Shown here one piece after another: positions 8,172 through 16,614 of a DNA stretch of 64,000 bases. The notes under the pieces are model-generated. The model saw nothing but the letters and a program-made list of their open reading frames with translations. It did no database searches and was not told where the DNA came from. Origin of the DNA: Fimbriimonas sp. (GTDB lineage: Bacteria; Armatimonadota; Fimbriimonadia; Fimbriimonadales; Fimbriimonadaceae). Positions within the stretch are counted from its first letter, which is position 1, and every line of letters starts with the position of its first letter. The stretch covers positions 107,651 through 171,650 of the forward strand of contig JARLGV010000101.1 in assembly GCA_031292555.1 (NCBI GenBank), read 5' to 3'. Both the position numbers and the translations under genes were made by a program.

Positions 8172-8717
8172 ATGAGTCGTTGTTGGATTTTGTTGGGGAT
8201 GATGGGAGCAGGGAAGTCCTCGATTGGACGCTCGCTTGCCGAACTCACAGGACGAACGTTTGTTGACACGGACCTCGTTCTGCAGCAACGGCTTGGCAGG
8301 CCAATCAGCCAGATCTTCCAAATCTATGGGGAAGAAGCCTTTCGAGACCACGAATCGAGCGTCATTCGCAACCTTTTGCCCGATCACTCGATTGTTTCCA
8401 CTGGCGGCGGTGCAGTGTTGCGGCCTGAGAACTGGGATGAGTTTCGGCGACTCGGTATCACGATTTACCTGAATGCCACGTTGGAGACCTTGCTTGGTCG
8501 ACTCGCAACCAGCAAGAAGAAGAGGCCACTCTTGCAGGCCGATGATTGGGAAGAGCGAGCGCGAACGTTGCTCGGCAGTAGAATCGAGTTGTATTCGCGT
8601 GCAGACATAATTGTGCCCGTCGACGATGTGGATCTGAGCAGCGGGGCCCTTAGGGTGCTGAACGCGATCACAGAATATGAAGGCAATTACGATCGATCAT
8701 CGGACGGGCAGTTGTGA
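8172..8717 (+). CDS. aroK: Shikimate kinase
   Basis: Phosphorylates shikimate to shikimate-3-phosphate in the cytosolic chorismate pathway. The Walker A loop is GMMGAGKSS at residues 9-17, the shikimate-binding Asp lies in FVDTDLVL (about 32-34), FRDHES contains the substrate-binding Arg, STGGGAVL is the Walker-B-like glycine motif at about 77-84, and KKKRPLL lies in the lid region. Length (181) is normal. The start must be at 8172 because the P-loop begins only eight residues in. No ribosome binding site precedes it, since the pilQ terminator T-run touches the ATG. It overlaps aroB by 41 nt, so the two are coexpressed. Confidence 0.95.
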   Translation: MSRCWILLGMMGAGKSSIGRSLAELTGRTFVDTDLVLQQRLGRPISQIFQIYGEEAFRDHESSVIRNLLPDHSIVSTGGGAVLRPENWDEFRRLGITIYLNATLETLLGRLATSKKKRPLLQADDWEERARTLLGSRIELYSRADIIVPVDDVDLSSGALRVLNAITEYEGNYDRSSDGQL

Positions 8718-9711
8718 GGTTCGCTTCGAGCCGCTGGCCTCGGCGCTCGTTGCGTTGCCTTCTGATGTACGGGTCATTACCGACGTTAACGTCGCAAAGT
8801 GTTTCGGTGAACGTCTTTCGCGATTCGAATTCGTCAAGGCGGTAACGCCAGGTGAAAGAAGCAAATCGAATGCGGTTCTCGCAGAGGTAGTGGATTGGTT
8901 GGCCACAACAAGGGCATCCCGAAAGACGACCGTATGCGCTTTCGGAGGTGGTGTTGTGGGGGATCTGGCCGGATTTGCCGCCGCAGTATATATGCGCGGT
9001 GTACCCCTCGTTCAGATACCTACCACATTATTATCTCAAGTGGACTCGTCGGTCGGCGGAAAAGTTGGCATCGATTTGCCCGCCGGCAAGAACCTCATGG
9101 GTGCGTTCTATCCGGCGATTTCCGTATCTGTTTCGCATGACGCCTTGGAAACGCTACCGGATCGTGAATTTCGAAATGGGATGGCTGAAGTGTGGAAGTA
9201 CGGCTTCATCATGGATGCCGATTTGGTTATGGAGTTGAGCCGACTCGGCCTACAGGTCGTGGGTCCAGAGCTTGAAGGCATTGTAGAGAGGTGTATCCGG
9301 TCAAAGGCCCTGGTCGTTCAAGAGGATGAGTTTGAGACCCTCGGGCGACGCGCAATTCTCAATTTTGGTCACACGGTCGGCCACGCAATAGAGTTTGTGA
9401 CTGGGTATGGCCCTGTCCTCCATGGAGAGGCTATCAGCATCGGCATGGTGGTTGAGGCGAGGATCGGGGAATATCTCGGGCTGGCTCCTTCCGGCGTTCT
9501 GGAACGAGTTCGGGAGTGCCTCGTTCGCCAGGGGTTGCCGATAACCCATCCGTCGCTTCAGCAAGAGGATGGCCTGATTCGAGCGATGTACGGCGACAAG
9601 AAAGCTTCCGCAGGGCAGTTGGCATTGAGCCTTCTGACCGAGGTCGGTCATTGTAAACTGATTGAGGCAGTCGATGAGTCGATCATCAGACGTGCCATGC
9701 GTGACTCATGA
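8677..9711 (+). CDS. aroB: 3-dehydroquinate synthase
   Basis: Converts DAHP to 3-dehydroquinate, the second step of the shikimate pathway, using NAD and a divalent metal. Seen are the NAD-binding GGGVVGDLAGFAA (about 90-102), IPTTLLSQVDSSVGGKVGID (about 113-132), GKNLMGAFYP, the metal ligand Glu in EVWKYGFI, and the metal-binding histidines in LNFGHTVGHAIE and LHGEAISIGM. The 344 residues match the family. The start lies inside aroK (41-nt overlap), and the stop TGA overlaps the next ATG, so translation is probably coupled along the whole run. Confidence 0.96.
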   Translation: MKAITIDHRTGSCEVRFEPLASALVALPSDVRVITDVNVAKCFGERLSRFEFVKAVTPGERSKSNAVLAEVVDWLATTRASRKTTVCAFGGGVVGDLAGFAAAVYMRGVPLVQIPTTLLSQVDSSVGGKVGIDLPAGKNLMGAFYPAISVSVSHDALETLPDREFRNGMAEVWKYGFIMDADLVMELSRLGLQVVGPELEGIVERCIRSKALVVQEDEFETLGRRAILNFGHTVGHAIEFVTGYGPVLHGEAISIGMVVEARIGEYLGLAPSGVLERVRECLVRQGLPITHPSLQQEDGLIRAMYGDKKASAGQLALSLLTEVGHCKLIEAVDESIIRRAMRDS

Positions 9712-9917
9712 AGAACATTCGTCTCATGCTTTCGGTCTTGGTCTTGGCGTTCCTGGCGCTAGGATACGCCGCCAGCCAAATGGCGGTATTCCAAGGGACG
9801 ACGTTTGCGTATGCCCAGAAGGTCGACTGCCCGCCGGTACAGTGGCTCTCCCTATTCTTTTTGGTCATCTGCATCGTCTTCGCTTTTATAAGGGATCCTG
9901 AGGCGAATGAAAAGTGA
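9708..9917 (+). CDS. Small membrane protein, two predicted spans, unknown function
   Basis: A 69-residue protein with hydrophobic segments at about 5-25 (LMLSVLVLAFLALGYAA) and 44-62 (WLSLFFLVICIVFAFI), joined by a short polar loop. Its ATG overlaps the aroB stop (ATGA) and its TGA overlaps the GTG start of the following pseudokinase (GTGA), so it is embedded in a translationally coupled run. No family was recognised. The position suggests it is coexpressed with, and may assist, the membrane-bound PASTA protein. Confidence 0.7.
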   Translation: MKNIRLMLSVLVLAFLALGYAASQMAVFQGTTFAYAQKVDCPPVQWLSLFFLVICIVFAFIRDPEANEK

Positions 9918-11734
9918 TTGGAAAGCTCCTCAAGGCGCGGTATGAGATTGTCGGGCTGATTCAGGATGGCCCCGTTTTTGCGACCTATTCTGCACGGGAC
10001 AAAATACAGGGCCGCGATGTGTCCGTTCGCGTCGTGAAGCAACCGTTTGCTGAGGAAACTGAATTTGTCGATCGACTCGTGTCGACGATTCAGAAGTACG
10101 CGATTATCCAGAGCGCCAACATCGAGCGCCTTCATAGCGTCGAGTCGGATCAGGGGATTCCCTTCATCCTGGGAGACCTGACGCGTGGACCGAGTCTGGC
10201 CGACCGGATCAAGAAACTCGCCCCATTCTCTGTTCCTGTATCGGTGGGCACCGCGATCAGCATCCTTCACGCCCTTGACGCAGTACATCGGACCGGTCTC
10301 GTGCATGGTGACCTCAATCCACACCATATGGCGGTCATGGCAGACGGCGATGTGCGGCTCCAGATGACTGGAGTGTGGGAAGCCTATTCGGGTAGCCCAA
10401 CTGCAGGCATCATGGTTTTGCCAGGGATGGCGCCCTATCTCGCACCAGAGGTGAGTGCGGGGGCGATGCCAAACACTTGCTCCGACGTGTATGCCGTGGG
10501 CATTCTGCTGTTTGAACTCATCAGCGGCAGGCTGCCTTATTTTGCCGAGACTCCTCTTGCGATGGCACTTCAGCACTCGACCGCGGCAACCCCCAACGTT
10601 CGCACATCAAATACGTCGATCCCTTCGGTCCTGGATGAGATTATCAAGAAGGCGATGTCAAAAGACCCGCGATCTCGGTATGCCTCGGCAGGAGAGATGC
10701 TTGCCGACCTTCGGATTCTCCAAGACGCTCTCCGGTTCGGAAGATCGCTTACGTGGCCCCTCCGACCTGAGCACGTACAACCGGGCCCAGCCGCGACGGG
10801 AAGGGGGCCGGCTTCCAAGCCGCAGCCGGTTGCTCCCCGTATGTCGGCGATACGCGGTGAAACCGAACAACTCGAGGTTAGCCGGAAGAAACAGCGTGCC
10901 GAGCGAGACGTTCCAGTTTGGATGCTCGTCGTCTTCACCTTCGTGCTGGCAATCTTTGGGAGCATCTGCCTCATGTGGATCTACATGAGCCTAAGCCGTC
11001 CAAGGATGGTGACAGTGCCCAACATCAAGGGGCTCTCCGTAACGGAGGCGACCAGTCTGCTCAAAGATAGCAAACTCATTCTCAAGGTGGCGTCCCGCGA
11101 ACCGAATGACACAGTGGACCAGGATAGCGTTCTAGACGTTCGGCCGGAACGCGGAGAAAAAGTGCGCGAGGGCGGCGTCGTGTACGTCGTCTTGAGCTCG
11201 GGCAGTCGCATGGTGGCGGTACCGGAAATGGTGAGCCTGACCGTAGACAAAGCCAAAGCGCTCCTCGCCACTCTCAACTTGACGGTTGAGCCACGGATCG
11301 AGCGGATCAGCGATCCGAAAATCGCCCCCGACTTGATCGTGCGTTCGGATCCTCCTGCTAGAGAAAAGGTGGCTCGGCAAAGCCAGATAAAGCTATATGT
11401 GAGCTCGGGCCCGAGCGAGGAGACTACCTCGTCCCGCCCGGCCGAGAACGACGGGTACCTCTATACGCTTCACCTGAAGCTGAAGGACCTGCCTCATCCG
11501 ACCCGGGTCAGGATCGAGATCATCGACGACAATGGCCGGCGGTCGGTCTATGACCAGATGCACGACAGCGGGGACAAGTTCGATGTAACGACCCATGGCG
11601 CTCAGCAAACGGCAACGTTTAACATTTACTATGACGGCGTCCTAGTAATGTCAAAGGACAAGCAGGCGGAGGGCGACGAGGCGAGCAACGATACCCTAGA
11701 GCCCGATTCGCCAAACGGAGGTACGCCCCAATGA
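9914..11734 (+). CDS. PASTA-domain Ser/Thr pseudokinase (PrkC/PknB-like)
   Basis: Architecture is that of PrkC/PknB: cytosolic kinase fold (about 10-270), one membrane span (about 336-358), two extracytoplasmic PASTA repeats (about 363-430 and 432-500), and an extra ~100-residue beta-rich tail. The kinase motifs are degraded. The glycine loop reads LIQDGPVFAT, the VAIK lysine is Arg39 (VSVR), the HRDxKPxN loop is HGDLNPHH (131-138, with the metal-binding Asn replaced by His138), and DFG is replaced by TGV (152-154). APE (LAPEV) and the C-lobe remain. It is most likely catalytically dead and could act as a peptidoglycan or muropeptide sensor scaffold. The GTG start overlaps the upstream stop, and the stop overlaps rpe. 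The position next to rpe recalls prkC-rsgA-rpe. Confidence 0.88.
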   Translation: MIGKLLKARYEIVGLIQDGPVFATYSARDKIQGRDVSVRVVKQPFAEETEFVDRLVSTIQKYAIIQSANIERLHSVESDQGIPFILGDLTRGPSLADRIKKLAPFSVPVSVGTAISILHALDAVHRTGLVHGDLNPHHMAVMADGDVRLQMTGVWEAYSGSPTAGIMVLPGMAPYLAPEVSAGAMPNTCSDVYAVGILLFELISGRLPYFAETPLAMALQHSTAATPNVRTSNTSIPSVLDEIIKKAMSKDPRSRYASAGEMLADLRILQDALRFGRSLTWPLRPEHVQPGPAATGRGPASKPQPVAPRMSAIRGETEQLEVSRKKQRAERDVPVWMLVVFTFVLAIFGSICLMWIYMSLSRPRMVTVPNIKGLSVTEATSLLKDSKLILKVASREPNDTVDQDSVLDVRPERGEKVREGGVVYVVLSSGSRMVAVPEMVSLTVDKAKALLATLNLTVEPRIERISDPKIAPDLIVRSDPPAREKVARQSQIKLYVSSGPSEETTSSRPAENDGYLYTLHLKLKDLPHPTRVRIEIIDDNGRRSVYDQMHDSGDKFDVTTHGAQQTATFNIYYDGVLVMSKDKQAEGDEASNDTLEPDSPNGGTPQ

Positions 11735-12375
11735 CTTGTGACCTCGCGCCATCGATCCTCTCATTCGACCTCACCGATATCCGTCAGTCAGTTCGCACAT
11801 TGGTAGCAAGCGGAGCTTCAATCGTTCACTTGGACGTGATGGACGGGCAGTTCGTGCCGCCGATCACGTTTGGCGATTCTTATACGAAATCCCTGCGCTC
11901 ATGCACTGACGCATTGTTCGAAGCGCACCTGATGGTGAACACGCCCGAGCACCAATTTGAAGCATTCGCTGCGGCTGGTTGCGGGCGGATCATCTTCCAC
12001 GCCGAGGCAACCGTCCACAGCCATCGCCTCATTCAAAGGTTGAGGACCATGAACGTCGAACCAGGTATCGCGATCAACCCGGGCACCCCGGTCGAGGCTG
12101 TTCTTCCGGTGCTGGATATGGTGGATATCGTCCTCGTAATGACTGTGAATCCAGGCTGGGGTGGCCAGGTCTTCATCTCGTCTGCATTGGAGAAGGTGCG
12201 GCGCATCCGCGACCTTCGTCCGAATGTCCATATCGAGGTTGACGGCGGGATCGATCCACACACATTGCCGATGGCAAGGGAGGCGGGGGCGAACGTGTTC
12301 GTTGTGGGAAGCCATCTGGCTCGTTCCGCCGAATTGGCACAAGCAACCAAGGAGATAGTCGCGCTGTGTGGCTGA
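11731..12375 (+). CDS. rpe: Ribulose-phosphate 3-epimerase
   Basis: Interconverts ribulose-5-phosphate and xylulose-5-phosphate in the pentose phosphate pathway. This is a TIM barrel of 214 residues with LAPSILSFDLTDI (N-terminal signature), HLDVMDGQFVPPITFG (metal-binding His and catalytic Asp), HLMVN, VNPGWGGQ, and EVDGGID (the second catalytic Asp). It starts at the ATGA overlap with the pseudokinase gene and overlaps the next small gene by 10 nt. Confidence 0.96.
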   Translation: MTCDLAPSILSFDLTDIRQSVRTLVASGASIVHLDVMDGQFVPPITFGDSYTKSLRSCTDALFEAHLMVNTPEHQFEAFAAAGCGRIIFHAEATVHSHRLIQRLRTMNVEPGIAINPGTPVEAVLPVLDMVDIVLVMTVNPGWGGQVFISSALEKVRRIRDLRPNVHIEVDGGIDPHTLPMAREAGANVFVVGSHLARSAELAQATKEIVALCG

Positions 12376-12683
12376 AGCTGTTTACTACCGTTATGCTAGC
12401 GGCAACGTTGGCCCTCCTTATCGAGCGTCCGTCGATTGTAGGACCGCTACCTCATCGGCCGGCAACGCGAGCCGCGGCGCTGGCCTTTAGTAAGCGGGCA
12501 CTGGCTTTTACTGGCGCACTAATCGTCTCCATAACGTCGGCAGGAGTGGGTTCAATCGTTCTAGTGAGACGGGCGAACGCCGAGTTCAGGAGGCAATCTC
12601 TGGAGAACATGAAGTCGCTGATCGACGGTACGATCGAAGACCACAAGAGAAAGGCAGGCGGGCAAGATGGCCCAGCAGTCTGA
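12366..12683 (+). CDS. Small membrane protein, unknown function
   Basis: 105 residues from a GTG start that lies inside the end of rpe. Two hydrophobic segments at about 3-18 and 46-68 flank an Arg-rich loop (HRPATRAAALAFSKR). The C-terminal 35 residues are charged and probably helical (RRANAEFRRQSLENMKSLID). The end overlaps ribD by 17 nt. No family was recognised. The overlap on both sides supports it being a real, coupled gene. Confidence 0.62.
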   Translation: MWLKLFTTVMLAATLALLIERPSIVGPLPHRPATRAAALAFSKRALAFTGALIVSITSAGVGSIVLVRRANAEFRRQSLENMKSLIDGTIEDHKRKAGGQDGPAV

Positions 12684-13701
12684 TACTGACGAACGCATGA
12701 TGCGACGGGCAATTTCCCTCGCCAAGCGTGGTTACCCGGCACCCAACCCGCACGTCGGATGTGTGATTGCACGGGGAGACCATATCGTCGGCGAAGGTTT
12801 TCATCGCTTTGCCGGCGGTCCGCATGCGGAAGTGAATGCCCTGACCATGTCAGGCGAACATGCTATGGGGGCCACCGCATACGTGACCCTCGAGCCGTGC
12901 GATCATCATGGACGTACTCCGCCATGCACGGAAGCCCTTATGAGAGGCGGTATCTCACGTCTGGTAGTCGCCTGTCTGGATCCAAACCCCGTTGCCTCTG
13001 GAGGCCTAACCAGGCTGGCTGCCCATGGCATTGTTTGCGAATCGGGTCTTCTATGCGATGAAGCGCGGGTCGCAAATGTACGGTTCATGACGGCGATGGT
13101 GCGTCGACGGCCCTACGTCGTCGTCAAGGTCGCAGCCTCGTTGGACGGCCGAATCGCCATGCTGTCGGGAGAAAGTCAGTGGATCACCGGTCCGGATGCA
13201 CGTAGAGCAGGGCACCGGTTGCGGGCAGAGTGCGGAGCGGTGCTGGTGGGGCGGGGAACGGTCGAATCCGACGATCCCAGACTTACCGCACGGCTGGCGG
13301 GCGTCATCAATCAGCCGACTCGCGTTGTGCTCGATCCGTATCGAAAGCTCGGACCTCACTGGCAGGTATTCGATACAAGCGCTCCGTGTCTCCACCTCTT
13401 CGAGGGGGCATTTGGGTTAAAGCTTCACGATGCGGCGTTCGACCTAAATGATGTGTGCGCTCTGCTGTTCAATAGGGGTATCACGGGCCTGCTAGTGGAG
13501 GGAGGAGGCGAAACCATCACTCGTTTTCTCCGAGCGGACTTAGTCGACCGCATCGAGATGTTCGTCGCTCCCAAGATCCTCGGCAGCGGTCGTCCATGGG
13601 TGGGTGACTTGCAGATCTCGACGCTCGCCGATGCACCTCAGTTCAGGGTGGAGTCGGTAAAAAAGCTCTCAGGGGATCTGCGAATCACCCTTACTCGGTA
13701 A
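12667..13701 (+). CDS. ribD: Bifunctional riboflavin biosynthesis deaminase/reductase RibD
   Basis: Carries out the deamination and side-chain reduction steps from the GTP-derived pyrimidine toward riboflavin. The N-terminal CDA-type deaminase has PNPHVGCVI, the zinc/catalytic pair HAE (53-55) and the zinc cysteines 78 and 87 in PCDHHGRTPPC. The C-terminal DHFR-like reductase starts near 145 (RPYVVVKVAASLDGRIA, SQWITG, VGRGTVESDDPRLTAR) and ends with LLVEGGGE and APKILG. 344 residues is slightly short but complete. No other rib genes are adjacent. Confidence 0.95.
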   Translation: MAQQSDTDERMMRRAISLAKRGYPAPNPHVGCVIARGDHIVGEGFHRFAGGPHAEVNALTMSGEHAMGATAYVTLEPCDHHGRTPPCTEALMRGGISRLVVACLDPNPVASGGLTRLAAHGIVCESGLLCDEARVANVRFMTAMVRRRPYVVVKVAASLDGRIAMLSGESQWITGPDARRAGHRLRAECGAVLVGRGTVESDDPRLTARLAGVINQPTRVVLDPYRKLGPHWQVFDTSAPCLHLFEGAFGLKLHDAAFDLNDVCALLFNRGITGLLVEGGGETITRFLRADLVDRIEMFVAPKILGSGRPWVGDLQISTLADAPQFRVESVKKLSGDLRITLTR

Positions 13702-13746
13702 TTCGAGGCCGACGTTTGCGTTATGAATGTTATAGGTCTCCAGACT

Positions 13747-14796
13747 ATGGCTAACTTGCGCACTCTCTCAGTCACTATGGGTCTTGTCGTCTTCACGGTT
13801 CTTCCTGCGATCGCCTTGGCCGATATCATCACGCTCAAGCGAGATAACGTGATTCCGGTCGTCCTTGAAGACAAGCTGTCGATTAGCGGCACCAAGGTCG
13901 GGGACATATTCACGGTCCGAGTCGCCGACGACGGTCCGTTGCCGAAGGGGACGGAGATGCTGGGTCGAGTCGACCGGATCATTCCTGCCCGTGGCAAGCG
14001 ACCAAGCAGCATGGATCTCAAGTTCACCAAGATCCTGATGCCGGACAACTCGCGTGTATCGATCGACGCGGCCGCAATCCCCCTGGATGATCGATACGTT
14101 ACGCGCAACGGGGATGGTCGCTTGGTTGCCAAGCAAGATTTCCGAAAGCAGCAACTGGATGTTCTCGGCGGAGCTATCGGCGGCTTCATTGTGGGCTCGA
14201 TTCTTCACCGACGGGTTGCCGGCACGGTAATAGGCACGATCGTTGGCGTAGCGGCAGCCGAGAACGAGAAGACTTCCGACAACAATAACATTGCCAACCC
14301 TGGCGACAAACTTGGCGCGCTTATCAACGATCGGCAGGTCATCGTTCAGTGGGGCGACGCTCCATCGCGGGAAGAGGTCAACAGCCATCTGGATCGGGGC
14401 ATGAATCTCCCAGATCGCATCCCGCATGCCGAAGCAAAGGGCCACGACAGCGGTCAGAACACCCTTTTCTTCAAGGACAATGACATCCACTTTCCGACCG
14501 ATGCCAGGCCTTACTGGATTGGAGATACGTTCATGGTGCCGCTTCAACCCGTGGCCACTCAGCTCGGCCTCGACGTCGACCGTCGGCCAGACAACACGAT
14601 CTATGTGGACGGAAAGGACGACCATCTGAAGCTGAACGAGCACTCGAGGCGGGCACGGCTGAATGACGAAGATATCAGCCTTCCGCGGACCGTTGTAGAG
14701 CACAACGGTGTGATTTATGCGCCTCTCGACGCATTAGTTCTCCTTGTCAAGGATCCGGTGGTGCTTAATGGCACCAAATACTTGAGTAAGGCGTAG
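13747..14796 (+). CDS. Secreted protein with copper-amine-oxidase-N-like domain
   Basis: The start at 13747 gives a normal signal peptide (MANLRTLSVTMGLVVFTVLPAIALA). An ATG at 13723 would add eight residues. The mature N-terminal half is beta-rich (VGDIFTVRVADDGPLPKGTEMLGRV). A glycine-zipper-like segment at about 145-175 (GGAIGGFIVGSILHRRVAGTVIGTIVG) could insert in or associate with a membrane. The C-terminal ~110 residues (PYWIGDTFMVPLQPVATQLG...TIYVDGK...VIYAPLDAL) match the copper amine oxidase N-terminal-like domain common in secreted proteins. No catalytic residues are seen. A structural or envelope role is only an inference. Confidence 0.78.
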   Translation: MANLRTLSVTMGLVVFTVLPAIALADIITLKRDNVIPVVLEDKLSISGTKVGDIFTVRVADDGPLPKGTEMLGRVDRIIPARGKRPSSMDLKFTKILMPDNSRVSIDAAAIPLDDRYVTRNGDGRLVAKQDFRKQQLDVLGGAIGGFIVGSILHRRVAGTVIGTIVGVAAAENEKTSDNNNIANPGDKLGALINDRQVIVQWGDAPSREEVNSHLDRGMNLPDRIPHAEAKGHDSGQNTLFFKDNDIHFPTDARPYWIGDTFMVPLQPVATQLGLDVDRRPDNTIYVDGKDDHLKLNEHSRRARLNDEDISLPRTVVEHNGVIYAPLDALVLLVKDPVVLNGTKYLSKA

Positions 14797-14902
14797 AACA
14801 GTAAAACAAGAAAAGCTTATATCTGCCCACCCCTCAGCCCCGTGCCAGACCCTCCGGCCGGGGCCTTAATCTATCTGGATCTGCCCCATCGAGTGTGGGG
14901 GA

Positions 14903-15469
14903 CTAAAGAGTCATGAAGAACCGGTGCAAGCGTATGTCGTCCGTCAGCTCTGGATGAAACGACGTACCGATCAGTTTGCCCTGACGGACACCAACGATCT
15001 TTCCATCGTACTTGGCGATCGTTTGGGCGGGTGCAGTTACCGAAGTGACGATCGGGGCACGTATGAAGACACCGAGAACCGGTTGGTCCAGTCCTTCAAC
15101 GGTGACTTCGTCTTCAAAACTGTGAACCTGGGCCCCGAACGCATTACGGGCGACTTCGATCTCAAGGAGTTCGAGCGTGTATTGGTGGCGACCGATCACC
15201 GATTTCGCCATCATGATCATGCCCATGCAGGTGCCCCATAGGGGCATGCCTTCGGATGCAGCCTTCTTTAGGGCATCGCCAAGGCCGTAGCGTTGCATGA
15301 GCAACCCGACCGTCGTGCTTTCGCCTCCAGGAATGATCGCCCGTTCTACATGGGCGAGTTCTTCGGACGTCCTGATCTCAACGATCGTCGTGTTGTCGTA
15401 ACCGCAAGCCAGAATTGCGGCAGCGTGCTTCTCAAAGTCGCCTTGAATAGCGACGACACCGACATGCAT
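14903..15469 (-). CDS. pdxT: Pyridoxal 5'-phosphate synthase glutaminase subunit PdxT
   Basis: Glutaminase partner of PdxS, delivering ammonia for PLP synthesis. The start at 15469 gives MHVGVVAIQGDFEKH, the typical N terminus. PGGEST is at about 48-52, the nucleophile Cys81 lies in WGTCMGMIM, and the His-Glu of the triad are in SFHPEL near the C terminus. 188 residues, normal length. pdxS is not adjacent. No ribosome binding site is present. A TACACT hexamer ends 7 nt before the ATG, so the mRNA may be leaderless. Convergent with the upstream secreted protein. Confidence 0.95.
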   Translation of the reverse strand: MHVGVVAIQGDFEKHAAAILACGYDNTTIVEIRTSEELAHVERAIIPGGESTTVGLLMQRYGLGDALKKAASEGMPLWGTCMGMIMMAKSVIGRHQYTLELLEIEVARNAFGAQVHSFEDEVTVEGLDQPVLGVFIRAPIVTSVTAPAQTIAKYDGKIVGVRQGKLIGTSFHPELTDDIRLHRFFMTL

Positions 15470-15476
15470 ACAGCCT

Positions 15477-15539
15477 AGTGTACTTGGCGTGAGTCCACTG
15501 GCCGAAGGCACAGTGGGACGCCTAAGCCGGTGCTACACT
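15477..15539. promoter_or_regulatory. Divergent pdxT/arginase promoters with -10 hexamers next to both starts
   Basis: On the minus strand TACACT (15477-15482) ends 7 nt before the pdxT ATG at 15469. On the plus strand TGCTACACT (extended -10, TACACT at 15534-15539) ends 6 nt before the GTG at 15546. In both cases transcription would begin at or within a base or two of the start codon. No clear -35 is visible for either. Confidence 0.5.
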
Positions 15540-15545
15540 CCAACC

Positions 15546-16475
15546 GTGGTCGACTTGATAGGTGCACCGTTCGATCTTTGCGGTCGAAGGCTTGGCAGCC
15601 GGCTCGGACCCGCGGCATTGCGCTTGGCTGGCATCGAGGAGGCGCTTGTGGCGATTGGGCTGGAAGTTCGCGACGCCGGCGACTGCGTCGCATCACTTGA
15701 GGCGACGGCATCAGAGGGTATTCGGAATTTCGAGCCCCTAATCGCCTGTTTGTACAGTCTCAAGGAGAAGGTCGCCGAAAGCCTTCAGGCGGGCAATATA
15801 CCGGTTGTAATGGGTGGCGAGCATACTTTGGCCGCTGCCGGCGTGAGCGCCGCCCTGGAGCGTTTTGGGGGCAGAATGGGTCTTCTTTGGATCGACGCCC
15901 ATGCCGACATTCATACACCGGGCAGTTCCGAGTCCGGAAACGGCCATGGCATGCCGTTGGCCGCTCTGGCTGGCTTGCCTAGCGAAACGGACGGCCTGAA
16001 GGACGCTCAGTGGCGACAAATGCAGGCGCTTCTGTGTCCGCATCATCGGCTGGATGTTCGTAACACCGCGTGGTTCGGTCTGCGCGACGTTGACCTGCCC
16101 GAAAGGCGCCGCCTAATCGGAAAGCCGATCACGATGCATCGGATCGACCGACACGGAGTCGAGCCGACCTTACGCGAGATCGACGTTTGGTTTAGGGAAC
16201 GTCAGATTGATCATCTTTGGATCTCGTTCGACGTCGACGCGCTCGATCCGATCCTGGCGCCAGGCACTGGCACGGCTGTGCGTGGCGGCCTGACCTATCG
16301 CGAAACCCATTTACTCGCCGAGTTGGTCCATGAGGCGCTTTGCGCACCGGGGTGCTCCTATTGTCTTGCCGGCGTGGATATCGTCGAGACCAATCCTCTG
16401 TATGACACCTTGAACCAGACCGCCGAGATGGCGGTCGAGTGGCTGTCCTCCTTGTTCGGGAAGACGATCCTGTAG
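15546..16475 (+). CDS. rocF: Arginase / agmatinase-family ureohydrolase
   Basis: Binuclear-manganese hydrolase. The pattern is closest to arginase (arginine to ornithine plus urea). Motifs: LIGAPFDLCGRRLGSRLGP at the N terminus, GGEHTLA (about 94-100), LLWIDAHADIHTP with the DAHxD metal ligands, GNGHGMPLAALAG (the arginase-type substrate loop), and WISFDVDALDP with the second metal-binding DxD. The GTG at 15546 gives 309 residues, the usual arginase size. The earlier in-frame GTG at 15489 would overlap the pdxT promoter. Agmatinase or formiminoglutamase activity cannot be excluded. Confidence 0.88.
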   Translation: MVDLIGAPFDLCGRRLGSRLGPAALRLAGIEEALVAIGLEVRDAGDCVASLEATASEGIRNFEPLIACLYSLKEKVAESLQAGNIPVVMGGEHTLAAAGVSAALERFGGRMGLLWIDAHADIHTPGSSESGNGHGMPLAALAGLPSETDGLKDAQWRQMQALLCPHHRLDVRNTAWFGLRDVDLPERRRLIGKPITMHRIDRHGVEPTLREIDVWFRERQIDHLWISFDVDALDPILAPGTGTAVRGGLTYRETHLLAELVHEALCAPGCSYCLAGVDIVETNPLYDTLNQTAEMAVEWLSSLFGKTIL

Positions 16476-16614
16476 CCCAACTCCCAGTATCGCCGAACCG
16501 ATGTGGTAAGCCGGTGTCCATCTCTAGGAAGACTCGACGCGGAGACGATTCACGGTGGGAAAACGGTGCATAAATCGTGGCTAAGTTGTTGGCGATTTGT
16601 GCGCAACATTTCAC

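Noticed and set aside
14797..14902. A terminator between the secreted protein gene and pdxT
   Set aside because: Only short weak stems such as CCCCA-TCGAGTG-TGGGG with no T-run were found.
15489..15545. GTG at 15489 as arginase start
   Set aside because: It would overlap the divergent pdxT promoter, adds residues not seen in arginases, and has no ribosome binding site. The GTG at 15546 gives the normal N terminus.
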